Made by a program: the position numbers and the translations under genes. The notes beneath the pieces are model-generated. The model ran no database searches. It saw nothing but the letters and a program-made list of their open reading frames with translations, and was not told the DNA's origin. A stretch of 30,538 nucleotides of DNA, taken from JAGPIS01 sp964635545 (GTDB lineage: Bacteria; Bacteroidota; Bacteroidia; Bacteroidales; Marinilabiliaceae). The stretch covers positions 1 through 30,538 of the forward strand of contig CAZWOA010000036.1 of NCBI GenBank assembly GCA_964635545.1. Direction: 5' to 3'. Below, piece by piece: positions 1-8,741 of this stretch; the first letter of the stretch is position 1; each line of letters begins with the position of its first letter.

Positions 1-89
1 ACCTCTTGTGCAAACAACATCCCGGTTCCAATAAAAAGTGACGCTAAACCTAAGAGCCACCTTCTAAACCAATTAGAGTTTTGTTTCAT
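1..89 (-). CDS. N-terminus of an exported protein (partial)
   Basis: Only the first 29 codons lie in the window; the rest runs off the left edge. The visible peptide begins MKQNSNWFRRWLLG and continues with a hydrophobic stretch ending in GMLFAQE, a typical signal peptide with a basic n-region, a hydrophobic core and a likely cleavage site after FA. The product is therefore exported to the periplasm or outer membrane. It starts 34 bp downstream of the ROK regulator's stop codon on the same strand, so the two are probably co-transcribed. The family cannot be told from this fragment; a SusC-type or other sugar-related exported protein would fit a ROK neighbour, but that is a guess. Confidence 0.6.
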   Translation of the reverse strand, partial: MKQNSNWFRRWLLGLASLFIGTGMLFAQE

Positions 90-123
90 AATAGAAGAAT
101 TAAAATTAACGCTATAACATTTA

Positions 124-1332
124 CTACAAATTAATTTCTTTCTTAAACACCTGAGCTGCAACGCCCAACAGTCCTAAATGCTCGGAATCTACAGAGAGCC
201 GCAACTCTACATTCTTCACAATTTCATTAAGGCAGTAGCGATTAAGAGCCAGTGTGAGAGGGATGGTTATGTGCTGGTCGGCACTCGCCAAGGGTCCTTT
301 TATTAAAATAAGTTCGGGGTTATATAGCTGAATAAGTATGGATAAACCCCATGCAAGGTTTTCACTCACTTTTCTTAAAAGTATCAATGCAACTTCATCA
401 CCACGATTAGCAGCATCAACAATATCGGAAGGTTTAATTTTATCGGGATGATTCTTGAATTCTCTGGTCAATAGTGAAACTCCATCCTCCAAAACGGCCT
501 CTTTTGCTTTTTGAATTAAAAAACGAAGTGAAGCGATTGTTTGTAAGCATCCTGTTTTTCCACATTCACACATCTGCCCTCCATCAATCATACGTATGTG
601 GCTAAACTCACCAGCAAAACCAACAGAACCGGCATAAACATCTCCTTCATTGATAATGCCAAGTCCGATGCCCCAACTCCAATTAATCACTAGAGCATTT
701 TTGTAACCAGCCGCTTTGCCAAACAGCAGTTCACCCAATGCCATCATGCGGGCGTCGTTTTCGACAACCACCGGTAATTGAAATTTTTTGCTGAACAATA
801 ATGCCACTTTTTGTTGGGCACTATCTTTTATGGTGTAGTTGATGCCCTCAGATGCATCAACTAATCCGGGTAAACTGATGCCTATGCCGATAACACGATT
901 ATCATCTATGTTTAGATTATTAATTAATTTTTGATAATAACCGTAGAGTTTCTCAACAAGCTGTGCATCATCTATATTGGCTACAACTTCTTCTCTGTCG
1001 GTAATCTCATGGTTATGGCAATTAACAATTACTATAAATGACGAAAAGTGATTAACCTCTATTGCTACAGTCCAAAATGCATCTTTATTAAGCTGATATT
1101 TAAGGGGTGTGCGCCCGCCTTTGTTATTGGCTTTATCCTTAAACTCAACTATACCGGCTTCAATTAAAGAATCGAGCATCCCACGGATGGTGGGAAGAGA
1201 TAAGTTGAGTGACTTGCTTAATAAAGAGGCGGTAACCACCTGCTCACTATAGAGCAAGTAGAGTAACTCCTTCTGCAAGTTCTCTCTCTTAATCTCACCA
1301 AGAGACTTTATATTTTTTTCTGCTTCGGACAT
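124..1332 (-). CDS. ROK-family transcriptional regulator (NagC/XylR type)
   Basis: 402 residues. A winged helix-turn-helix fills about residues 18-80 (an LSLPTIRGMLDSL recognition helix, then a wing), followed by a ROK sugar-kinase-like fold. Seen motifs are END at 191-193, the GEFSH segment with E242 and H245, and the zinc-type motif C255-x-C257-G-x-x-G-C262. ROK regulators bind operator DNA and are released by a sugar or sugar phosphate. Two things argue against kinase activity: the ATP-binding GTGxG motif reads SWGIG, and the sugar-contacting Glu that normally follows the last zinc Cys is Q264. The paralogue at 3936-5165 shares both changes. The start ATG has a promoter-like element about 30 bp upstream. 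The ligand is unknown; the exported protein cut at the left edge is a likely target. Confidence 0.9.
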   Translation of the reverse strand: MSEAEKNIKSLGEIKRENLQKELLYLLYSEQVVTASLLSKSLNLSLPTIRGMLDSLIEAGIVEFKDKANNKGGRTPLKYQLNKDAFWTVAIEVNHFSSFIVIVNCHNHEITDREEVVANIDDAQLVEKLYGYYQKLINNLNIDDNRVIGIGISLPGLVDASEGINYTIKDSAQQKVALLFSKKFQLPVVVENDARMMALGELLFGKAAGYKNALVINWSWGIGLGIINEGDVYAGSVGFAGEFSHIRMIDGGQMCECGKTGCLQTIASLRFLIQKAKEAVLEDGVSLLTREFKNHPDKIKPSDIVDAANRGDEVALILLRKVSENLAWGLSILIQLYNPELILIKGPLASADQHITIPLTLALNRYCLNEIVKNVELRLSVDSEHLGLLGVAAQVFKKEINL

Positions 1333-1363
1333 AAACCCGGTTTTTAGATTTCTAAATCCGCGA

Positions 1364-1394
1364 CAAAGATTTAATATATTTTAAACAATTGCAA
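1364..1394 (-). promoter_or_regulatory. Putative promoter of the first ROK gene
   Basis: Read on the minus strand, AATCTTTG (1364-1371) matches the Bacteroidetes -7 element TAnnTTTG except at the first base. A TTG (1392-1394) lies 20 bp upstream, as expected for the -33 element. Transcription would start about 25 bp before the ATG. The rest of the 353-bp gap (1333-1685) is AT-rich with no convincing gene; it contains two AATTGCAA direct repeats (1387-1394 and 1408-1415). Confidence 0.4.
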
Positions 1395-1685
1395 CTATTT
1401 CGAAATTAATTGCAAATAATTTTATTAATGTGCCATATATTTTTAGTTTTAAATGAATTTTCAAAAGTTTTTCTAAGGAATAAGTAGATGTACTGTTAAA
1501 TTTACAACTTGAAACGCATTAGTTGTCTTTTTCTGCAAATAATAATATCAATCCCACCACTAAGTGATAGATTATAAAAATTATTTAAGGAAAATTTACA
1601 AAATCAATTATCAAATGTCAATATTAATTAACACTTTTAACCTTTTGCAGAAGAAAATAATGGAAAGAAAATAGAAAGGAAAAAA

Positions 1686-2444
1686 TTATAAAATATTAAA
1701 GTTGTCAGCATCCATCCATGCCGGAAATCTATTGCGAAACCTATCTAAAGCCTCTTTATCGAGCTTTGTAACTATAACTTCTTGCTGAAAATCGGTGGCT
1801 TTAGAAATAATTTGCCCTTTAAAATCAACAATTGCAGTAGTGCCTCTATAGGATATACCATCACCATTGCCAACTCTATTAGCACCAATTACATAACACA
1901 AATTCTCTATGGCTCGTGCCTGAAGCAGTATTAGCCACGGATGGGTGCGGGCATCTGGCCAGTTGGCAGGATATAAAGCGATATCATAATCGCCTTTATT
2001 GCGGCTAAACACCGGAAACCTCAAATCGTAGCACACCTGAAGCAGTATGCGCCATCCACGGAAATTAACAACAACGCGTTTTTCACCCGGCGTAAACACC
2101 TCATGTTCACCTGCCATACGAAAAAGATGTCGTTTATCGTAAAAATCAACCGTACCGTCAGGCTGCACAAAGTATAGGCGATTATATAGCATGCCATCTT
2201 TATCAACCACTGCCACACTACCTGCAATGGCGCAATGGAGAGCAGAGGCTCTATCTTTCATCCATTCAAGAACAATACCGCCGTTATGTTGGGCTTCATC
2301 ATTTTCACTCATAGAAAAGCCGCAGTGAAACATCTCAGGAAGTACAATTAAATCGCATCCCTCGGGAAGCAGACTGTTAAGAGCCTCAAGATTGGACTTC
2401 GTATTTCCCCAAATAATATCATATTGAACTGCAGCAACTATCAT
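1686..2444 (-). CDS. Nitrilase-superfamily amidase, YafV/omega-amidase type
   Basis: 252 residues from the ATG at 2444; the reading frame extends eight codons upstream to a TTG, but MIVAAVQYDI is the normal family N-terminus, so the ATG was chosen. The catalytic triad of the carbon-nitrogen hydrolase superfamily is visible: Glu37 in LPEMF, Lys104 in YDKRHLF and Cys138 in QVCYDLRFP. The LPEMF...GFS and CYDLRFP context and the length match YafV-like omega-amidases, cytosolic enzymes that hydrolyse 2-oxoglutaramate or 2-oxosuccinamate, cleaning up products of glutamine and asparagine transamination. It stands as a single gene, divergent from the Omp85-like gene and upstream of the ROK gene with a 350-bp gap. 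Substrate assignment is by family resemblance; other short aliphatic amides are possible. Confidence 0.85.
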   Translation of the reverse strand: MIVAAVQYDIIWGNTKSNLEALNSLLPEGCDLIVLPEMFHCGFSMSENDEAQHNGGIVLEWMKDRASALHCAIAGSVAVVDKDGMLYNRLYFVQPDGTVDFYDKRHLFRMAGEHEVFTPGEKRVVVNFRGWRILLQVCYDLRFPVFSRNKGDYDIALYPANWPDARTHPWLILLQARAIENLCYVIGANRVGNGDGISYRGTTAIVDFKGQIISKATDFQQEVIVTKLDKEALDRFRNRFPAWMDADNFNIL

Positions 2445-2530
2445 ATCATAAAGCTTTATAACCTTCAATGAACAATATGTACATAATGGCGGTTAATAAT
2501 CGTAATATATCCTATAAAACACCAATAATG

Positions 2531-2538
2531 CAAATTTA
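2531..2538 (-). promoter_or_regulatory. -7 element, nitrilase gene
   Basis: On the minus strand this reads TAAATTTG, an exact match to TAnnTTTG. A start near 2526 would give a leader of about 80 nt. No clear -33 TTG was found at the expected distance. Confidence 0.35.
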
Positions 2539-2541
2539 GTT

Positions 2542-2549
2542 TATTTTTG
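2542..2549 (+). promoter_or_regulatory. -7 element, Omp85-like gene
   Basis: TATTTTTG is an exact match to TAnnTTTG and lies 34 bp before the ATG at 2584. It sits back-to-back with the opposite-strand element at 2531-2538, with 3 bp between them. No clear -33 TTG is present. Confidence 0.4.
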
Positions 2550-2583
2550 CCGTTATAAATAGAGAAAACCCAACAGGCACGAC

Positions 2584-3930
2584 ATGAAAAAAGGAATATC
2601 AACAATAGTAAAGTCAACAATAGTAATAATAGCGCTATCAGCTTTGCCATTATCGGCACAAATAATTGAGAAAAGTGAAGCAAAACAGACAAAAAAAGAG
2701 GGCTTCACTCTGGGCGTATTGCCGGTGGTGGCATTTGATGCAGACCTTGGGCTACAGCTAGGTGCACTAACCAACCTCTATTGGTATGGCGATAATTACC
2801 CGCGCTACAGGCACTCGCTATATATGGAAGTGAGCCGTTTTAATGCCGGCACCACACTTCTTCGCACCTATTATGACAGTCCGGAGTTGATTAAATCTTT
2901 CAGAACTACAGTAGATATTACCTGGTTCAATGATTTAACCATGGATTTTTACGGTTTTAATGGCCGACAATCACTATTCAACAAAGATTTTGAAGATGAG
3001 GATAATACCCAATATATTTCGAGAGTGTTCTACAAACATAAACGAGAGATGTTCAGGGCAATGATTAATCTGAAAAAACAGTTCAACGAAGGCTCCAAAT
3101 GGCAATGGATAACAGGAGTCACACTTTTCAATATGGATATCTCATCGGTTGATATTGAGCATCTTAATAAAAAGAATAATAAACCGCTTCCTGAAGTTGA
3201 TTTACTTTACGATAAATATAAAGAGTGGGGGCTAATTAGCGATAATGAGGCTAACGGTGGCTTGAACACATACATAAAAGCCGGAATTGGTTATGACAGT
3301 CGCAACAAAGAGAGCTTTGCAACCAAAGGAGTTTGGACTGAGTTGCTAGTGGCATTAGCTCCGAAAATATTGAGTAGTAATAGTACCGAGTATGGCAAAA
3401 TAACACTATACCACCGGCAATATATAAACCTAATGAATGAAAAATTAGTATTTGCCTATCGCATTGGAGCCCAGCACAAACTGTGGGGCAACACCCCGTT
3501 TTACTTATTGCCACACTGGAATTCAACGGTTATGACATCGGCAACATCACAAGGGCTGGGTGGTGGCAAAACCATGCGCGGCATAAGGCGTAACCGCATT
3601 GTGGGCGAAGGGAGCATACTTGCAAATGCAGAAATACGTTATATTTTCCACAGTTTTAACATAGGCCGTAACACAGTGTCACTGGGCTGCAACCTATTTG
3701 GAGATGCAGGAATGGTTACACAAAAATACAAAGTTGACCTGACTGAGGTACCTGTAAACGAAAGGAGCTTATACTTCAGAAATAATGATGAAAGGCCCCA
3801 CTATTCGGCTGGTCTCGGGTTTAAAGCTGCTCTAAACGAGAACTTTATTCTTTCGGTGGAGCATGGCAGGGCAATGGACAAGAACGATGGTGAATCGGGC
3901 TTTTATGTAACGATGAATTACTTATTTTAA
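2584..3930 (+). CDS. Omp85/BamA-like outer-membrane beta-barrel protein
   Basis: 448 residues. A signal peptide (about residues 1-25, ending SALPLSAQ) is followed directly by repeated amphipathic beta-strand segments, with no room for POTRA domains. Near residues 325-350 there is GLGGGKTMRGIRRNRIVGEG, where MRGIRRNR corresponds to the conserved (V/I)RG(F/Y) loop-6 motif of Omp85 barrels. The chain ends in NYLF, with the C-terminal aromatic typical of outer-membrane barrels. This is the short Omp85 or 'surface antigen D15' type common in Bacteroidota, which lacks the periplasmic part of BamA. Its function is not known from sequence; transport or assembly of a surface molecule is the family expectation. 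It is convergent with the second ROK gene, only 5 bp from its stop. Confidence 0.75.
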   Translation: MKKGISTIVKSTIVIIALSALPLSAQIIEKSEAKQTKKEGFTLGVLPVVAFDADLGLQLGALTNLYWYGDNYPRYRHSLYMEVSRFNAGTTLLRTYYDSPELIKSFRTTVDITWFNDLTMDFYGFNGRQSLFNKDFEDEDNTQYISRVFYKHKREMFRAMINLKKQFNEGSKWQWITGVTLFNMDISSVDIEHLNKKNNKPLPEVDLLYDKYKEWGLISDNEANGGLNTYIKAGIGYDSRNKESFATKGVWTELLVALAPKILSSNSTEYGKITLYHRQYINLMNEKLVFAYRIGAQHKLWGNTPFYLLPHWNSTVMTSATSQGLGGGKTMRGIRRNRIVGEGSILANAEIRYIFHSFNIGRNTVSLGCNLFGDAGMVTQKYKVDLTEVPVNERSLYFRNNDERPHYSAGLGFKAALNENFILSVEHGRAMDKNDGESGFYVTMNYLF

Positions 3931-3935
3931 AGTTA

Positions 3936-5165
3936 CTAATCGATAGACCTGTCGCGGAAAATACGGTGGAACACCATTACCGAAACACCGGGCAGTCCGT
4001 AGTCATCATCCTTATCGGTAATGTCGAGCCTCACCTTGCCGGCGATGTTGGTAAGGCAATATTTGTTGATAGCCATCAGCAATGGAATCTCAACAAGATT
4101 ACCGGCACGACTCAACGGACCGTTAATTACAATAAGTTCGGGGTTATAAAGTTGGATAAGAATTGACAATCCCCATGCGAAATTCATACTTAAATCGTGC
4201 AAAAGCCTGATTGACAACTCATCACCTTTGCGGGCACTATTAATAATATCGATGGGCAGAATTGTATTTGGATTATTTTTGAACCGCTCGGTAAGATGAG
4301 ATACCGATCCGTTAACAACCTCATCCTGTGCCCAACGCACCAATTTACGTGCAGAAGCAATAGTTTGAAGGCATCCACGCTTGCCACATTCGCACAACTC
4401 ACCATTATCAATAACACGTATATGGCTCAGCTCACCACTAAAACCCGATGAACCGCGATATACCTTGCCGTTAAGAATCATACCAAGACCAAGCCCCCAG
4501 TTCCAGTTGATAACCAGTGCATTATTAACATCTTTGGCTCGGCCAAAAGTCATCTCGCCAAGAGCCTGCATACGGGCATCATTCTCGATATATATCGATT
4601 TGCCAAACTTCTTATTTAGGCGTTTAACCACATTGCGTTTGGCCTCATCTTTAATGGTATGGTTAACACCGTCGGCAATGTTTATAAGCCCGGGCATACC
4701 AACACCTACAGCTAAAATTTGCTCATCTTTTATTGATACAGCTTCGAGAATGGTGTTATAGGCCGACCATAATTTATCTTCAAACCTATCATCATCGATA
4801 TGGGTATCTATATCAACCACAGAGGTAACCATCTCGTCCATACTGTTGTATATCACAAGTTTAGACCTGTAATGTTCAACTAGGATAGCACAAATAAGAA
4901 ACTTACTATTATTAAGAGTATAAACCACCGGTTTACGACCCATCTTGGTTTTGTCGGGGTCGGAAGAGATGACCATGTTATTGGAAATCAGATACTCCAT
5001 CATGGCTCTAACGGTGGGCAGCGACACGTTAAGCAATCTGCTGAAGTCGGAAACCATCATTGATTTATTTTCATACAGAAGACTAATAATATTCATCTGC
5101 AACTTATAGCGTTTAAGCTCTGTTATCGACATTTTATCTATAGTCTCTTTATCTAAATAAATCAT
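3936..5165 (-). CDS. ROK-family transcriptional regulator, paralogue of 124-1332
   Basis: 409 residues with the same plan as the first ROK gene: a winged HTH at about 22-85 (LLNVSLPTVRAMMEYL), then a ROK domain with END at 194-196, GELSH with E245 and H248, and a zinc-type C258-x-C260-G-x-x-G-C265. Long identical stretches (ALVINW-WG-GLGMI, IRVIDNGELCECGKRGC, FAWGLSILIQLYNPELI) show it is a close paralogue. As in the first copy, the ATP-binding GTGxG is NWGLG and the sugar-binding Glu is Q267, so it should be a regulator rather than a kinase. A perfect -7 element lies 48 bp upstream. No obvious target gene lies directly downstream on its strand; the convergent Omp85-like gene ends 5 bp away. 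Confidence 0.9.
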   Translation of the reverse strand: MIYLDKETIDKMSITELKRYKLQMNIISLLYENKSMMVSDFSRLLNVSLPTVRAMMEYLISNNMVISSDPDKTKMGRKPVVYTLNNSKFLICAILVEHYRSKLVIYNSMDEMVTSVVDIDTHIDDDRFEDKLWSAYNTILEAVSIKDEQILAVGVGMPGLINIADGVNHTIKDEAKRNVVKRLNKKFGKSIYIENDARMQALGEMTFGRAKDVNNALVINWNWGLGLGMILNGKVYRGSSGFSGELSHIRVIDNGELCECGKRGCLQTIASARKLVRWAQDEVVNGSVSHLTERFKNNPNTILPIDIINSARKGDELSIRLLHDLSMNFAWGLSILIQLYNPELIVINGPLSRAGNLVEIPLLMAINKYCLTNIAGKVRLDITDKDDDYGLPGVSVMVFHRIFRDRSID

Positions 5166-5212
5166 ATTGCTGGGTTTTATATAAATTTTATTGATGAACG
5201 TGTGTATTAGTT

Positions 5213-5220
5213 CAAATATA
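5213..5220 (-). promoter_or_regulatory. -7 element, second ROK gene
   Basis: Minus strand reads TATATTTG, an exact TAnnTTTG match 48 bp before the ATG at 5165. No good -33 TTG is seen. The rest of the 310-bp gap 5166-5475 holds an IS-end-like stretch (5338-5358) and the exporter's terminator. Confidence 0.4.
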
Positions 5221-5411
5221 GTAAAAGATTTGTACCCTCAGCTATCATATTGAAAATATTATCATCAACCTGAAAAAAATCATAGTTAGTAATTGGTTAT
5301 GTAATACTAGAAACTATCTATGGCTGATTATCAGTTAGAGGATGTCTGAAAAGTCAACAAATTATCCCAACTTTATGGGTCCACGTTCGAAAGGATAGTG
5401 GATTTGTTTAT

Positions 5412-5447
5412 AAAAAAAACGACCTGGATAGAAAACTATCGAGGCCG
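5412..5447 (-). terminator. Rho-independent terminator after the ABC exporter gene
   Basis: On the minus strand, arms 5436-5447 and 5420-5431 form a 12-bp stem (one G-T wobble, one mismatch) with a four-T loop, followed by a run of eight T (5412-5419). It lies 28 bp past the exporter stop codon and would end the purB-exporter transcript. Confidence 0.85.
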
Positions 5448-5475
5448 TAATTATTTATGGATTTAGGAATTAACG

Positions 5476-7296
5476 TCAGAATGACTGAAGTGAATAGAGT
5501 TTTTTATAGATTCCGTTTTTCTCAATCAATTCATCATGACTGCCGGTTTCAACAATTTCGCCCTCATGGAACACGCAAATCATATCGGCATTGCGTATGG
5601 TGCTCAGCCTGTGAGCCACAACAAGCGATGTGCGGTTCTGCATAAGTTTGTCGAGAGCATCCTGCACCAGCTTTTCCGATTCGGTATCAAGAGCCGATGT
5701 AGCCTCATCAAGAATCATGATAGGCGGGTTCTTAAGCACCGCGCGGGCAATACTCAGCCTCTGGCGTTGACCTCCGGATAGTTTGGAGCCTCTATCGCCA
5801 ATAATGGTATCATAACCATTTTCACTAGAGACGATAAACTCATGTGCATTAGCAATTTTAGCAGCTGCCACCACCTCTTCAAAAGTGGCCGATTCAACAC
5901 CAAAGGATATATTATTGAAAATGGTATCGTTAAACAGAATTGCTTCTTGATTCACGTTACCCATAAGTTCGCGCAAGTCGTAGAGATTGAAATCCTTAAT
6001 ATTAACGCCATCTATAAAAATACCGCCATCTTCAACATCATAAAAACGAGGCAGTAGATCAACAAATGTCGATTTACCGCTTCCACTCTGGCCAACCAAT
6101 GCAACGGTTTTGCCTTTCGGTATGGTAACACTCACATTCTTAAGTACTTTAATATCGTTATAAGCAAAGGTAACATTACGATATTCAATGGAGTGATCGA
6201 GAGTTTTTTTCTGACTGCCACCACCTTTTTCAAACACCTCATTATCAGCCAGCAATATCATATCGATACGATCCATGGCGGCCATACCTTTCTGAATACT
6301 ATACATAGCAGTGGAGAATGCTTTGGCAGGATTAATTATCTGATAGAAAACTCCCAAATATGCAAGGAACGCAGCAACCGAAAGTCCTCCGGAATTATTG
6401 AGTATCAATGTGCCGCCAAACCACACCACAAACACCACAACAATGGTTCCAAGGAATTCGCTCATTGGGTGAGCCAGGTCACGACGGCGAGTCAAACGCT
6501 TGGCAATATCGCAATACTCTTCTGTCTCGTTATTAAAACGGTCGGCCATCTTCTTTTCGGCATTAAAAGCCTTAACTATGCGCAATCCTGATAGGGATTC
6601 ATCAAGAATAGACATTACTACACCCATTTTATTCTGGCCTTCGAGTGAGGTACGTTTAAGCGACTTACCTATGCGCCCTATGATAGCCCCAGCAAAAGGT
6701 AACACCACAAATACAAATAGAGTGAGTTTGAAACTCATAATCAGCATTGTGGCAAGATACACAAGAATCAGGATGGGGTTTTTAAGAAACATATCGAGCG
6801 AAGCCATCACCGATCCTTCTACCTCGCCCACGTCGCCTGTGGCACGGGCAATTATATCGCCTTTTTTCTCATTGCTGAAAAAACCGATGGGAAGCTTCAT
6901 TATTTTGGCATAAATCTGCTGGCGAATGTCGCGCACCACATTATTACGTATTCCTACACTGGTGTAGGATGCCAGGTATGCAAAACCTGTTTTAAGCATG
7001 GTGCCAATAATAAGGAACAGGCCTGAGAAAAGCATGGCATATCCGGGGCCATAATTGTCTTTTAGTAAAGTAAGGTAAAAGTAGAAGTTCTGCTTAATCA
7101 CCTCAAAACTCATCGACCAGGGGGCAAACTCATATACCTGCGGTTCCTGCTGAAAAATAATCTCCAAAATAGGAATCATTATCGCCACAGAAAAAACAGA
7201 GAAGAAGGCTGATAAAAAGTTAAATATAAAACTCAGTACCACATCTCGGTAATAGGGTGGCAGAAATCGCTGAAGTACTTTTAGAAAATCTTTCAT
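5476..7296 (-). CDS. ABC exporter, fused permease-ATPase (MsbA-like)
   Basis: 606 residues, the standard half-size for homodimeric type IV exporters. The N-terminal half (about 1-345) carries six hydrophobic segments, including 20-50, 83-112, 170-210 and 280-325. The C-terminal ATPase is complete: Walker A GQSGSGKST (402-410), Q-loop Q450, signature LSGGQ (506-510), Walker B MILDE with catalytic E531, D-loop SALD and switch H562. It resembles MsbA and lipid or drug exporters of Bacteroidota; a lipid or lipopolysaccharide core flippase role is plausible but not shown. It lies 9 bp after purB on the same strand, so the two are co-transcribed, and a strong terminator follows. Confidence 0.9.
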   Translation of the reverse strand: MKDFLKVLQRFLPPYYRDVVLSFIFNFLSAFFSVFSVAIMIPILEIIFQQEPQVYEFAPWSMSFEVIKQNFYFYLTLLKDNYGPGYAMLFSGLFLIIGTMLKTGFAYLASYTSVGIRNNVVRDIRQQIYAKIMKLPIGFFSNEKKGDIIARATGDVGEVEGSVMASLDMFLKNPILILVYLATMLIMSFKLTLFVFVVLPFAGAIIGRIGKSLKRTSLEGQNKMGVVMSILDESLSGLRIVKAFNAEKKMADRFNNETEEYCDIAKRLTRRRDLAHPMSEFLGTIVVVFVVWFGGTLILNNSGGLSVAAFLAYLGVFYQIINPAKAFSTAMYSIQKGMAAMDRIDMILLADNEVFEKGGGSQKKTLDHSIEYRNVTFAYNDIKVLKNVSVTIPKGKTVALVGQSGSGKSTFVDLLPRFYDVEDGGIFIDGVNIKDFNLYDLRELMGNVNQEAILFNDTIFNNISFGVESATFEEVVAAAKIANAHEFIVSSENGYDTIIGDRGSKLSGGQRQRLSIARAVLKNPPIMILDEATSALDTESEKLVQDALDKLMQNRTSLVVAHRLSTIRNADMICVFHEGEIVETGSHDELIEKNGIYKKLYSLQSF

Positions 7297-7305
7297 GTAT
7301 ATTTA

Positions 7306-8658
7306 TTACTTAAAAATACCGGTATATGATTGAGGCGTAATATTTCGCAGCTCATCTTTAATGGCATCATTAACATTAAGAGTATCGATAAATGCCGATA
7401 TTGAAGCACCATTAATCTTGTGGTTGGTGCGTGTAAGCTCTTTTAGCGCCTCATAGGGGTTAGGATAACCTTCTCGTCGCAATATGGTTTGAATACCCTC
7501 GGCCACCACAGCCCAGTTATTCTCGAGGTCGCGCATTATAGCTTCCTCATTGAGCAGAAGCTTGCTAAGGCCTTTTTCGAGCGATTTTATTGACAAAACT
7601 GAATGTGAAATAGGCACTCCAACATTGCGAAGCACAGTTGAGTCGGTCAAGTCGCGCTGAAGTCTTGATATGGGCAATTTTGATGCCAGATGTTCGAAAA
7701 TGGCGTTTGCAATTCCTAAGTTACCTTCGGCATTCTCAAAATCTATAGGGTTAACCTTATGAGGCATAGCACTTGAGCCAATCTCGCCCTTCTTAATCTT
7801 CTGCTTGAAATACTCCATCATTATATAGGTCCAGAAGTCGCGCGAGAGGTCGATAAGTATGGTGTTTATCCTCTTCAAATTATCGAAAGTGGCACCAAGG
7901 TTATCGTAATTGGATATTTGTGTAGTGTATTGTTCGCGATCGAGTTTAAGAATATCATTCACGAAATGGTTTCCAAACTCCACCCAGTCGATATTTGGAT
8001 ATGCCACATTATGGGCATTGAAATTACCGGTAGCACCACCAAATTTGGCAGATACAGGAATGTTTTTCAGAAGTGCAAGTTGCACGTTAAGTCGCTCTAC
8101 GAACACTTTAATCTCTTTACCCAGGCGGGTTGGAGATGCTGGTTGGCCGTGAGTTTTGGCAAGCATAGGTACATCTTTCCACTCTTGCGAGAAACCTTCA
8201 AGAATATCTATAAGTTCCTCAAGCAGTGGATAATATATTGTATGAATTGCATCTTTAAGCGAAAGCGGAATTGCAGTATTGTTGATATCCTGCGAAGTGA
8301 GTCCAAAGTGGATAAACTCCTTATACTTTTCGATATTCAACTCATCAAACTTCTCTTTAATAAAATATTCAACAGCCTTCACATCATGGTTGGTAACCTT
8401 CTCTATTTCTTTAATTTTCTCGGCATCTTCGAGTTGAAAATCGCGGTAAATATTACGCAAAGGCTCATAAAGTCCTTTATCAAAGCCCTTCAACTGGGGC
8501 AAAGGAAGATTGCACAGAGCAATAAAGTACTCTATCTCCACTAAAACACGATAACGAATCAATGCATACTCCGAAAAATAGAGTGCCAATCCGTCAACTT
8601 TACTTCTGTATCGGCCGTCAATGGGTGATATTGCGGTAAGCAATTGAAAATCCATCAT
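7306..8658 (-). CDS. purB: Adenylosuccinate lyase
   Basis: 450 residues. PurB catalyses two beta-eliminations in purine synthesis: SAICAR to AICAR plus fumarate, and adenylosuccinate to AMP plus fumarate. The fumarase/aspartase superfamily signature GSSAMPHKVNP is at 294-304, carrying the catalytic serine loop; the catalytic-base region TSQD is at 121-124 and KTHGQPASPT, with H170, is at 168-177. The N-terminus LTAISPIDGRY is typical of PurB. Two ATG codons stand in tandem at the start; the upstream one (8658) was kept. The gene is first in an operon with the ABC exporter (9-bp gap) and divergent from the EI24-domain gene. A weak -7-like TAACTTTA (8684-8691, minus) may drive it. Confidence 0.97.
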   Translation of the reverse strand: MMDFQLLTAISPIDGRYRSKVDGLALYFSEYALIRYRVLVEIEYFIALCNLPLPQLKGFDKGLYEPLRNIYRDFQLEDAEKIKEIEKVTNHDVKAVEYFIKEKFDELNIEKYKEFIHFGLTSQDINNTAIPLSLKDAIHTIYYPLLEELIDILEGFSQEWKDVPMLAKTHGQPASPTRLGKEIKVFVERLNVQLALLKNIPVSAKFGGATGNFNAHNVAYPNIDWVEFGNHFVNDILKLDREQYTTQISNYDNLGATFDNLKRINTILIDLSRDFWTYIMMEYFKQKIKKGEIGSSAMPHKVNPIDFENAEGNLGIANAIFEHLASKLPISRLQRDLTDSTVLRNVGVPISHSVLSIKSLEKGLSKLLLNEEAIMRDLENNWAVVAEGIQTILRREGYPNPYEALKELTRTNHKINGASISAFIDTLNVNDAIKDELRNITPQSYTGIFK

Positions 8659-8729
8659 ATCTAATCTTTGTTAATTAACTGCGTAAAGTTAGCAAAAAAC
8701 CACAAAAAAGGTTAGTTTTAAAATAACTA

Positions 8730-8737
8730 TATATTTG
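8730..8737 (+). promoter_or_regulatory. -7 element just before the EI24-domain gene
   Basis: TATATTTG is an exact TAnnTTTG match ending only 4 bp before the ATG at 8742. Transcription would start at or next to the start codon, giving a nearly leaderless mRNA. Confidence 0.35.
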
Positions 8738-8741
8738 AAAC

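Noticed and set aside
7918..8544. A 208-codon frame antisense to purB
   Set aside because: Shadow of the purB coding strand; no domain, signal or motif is visible.
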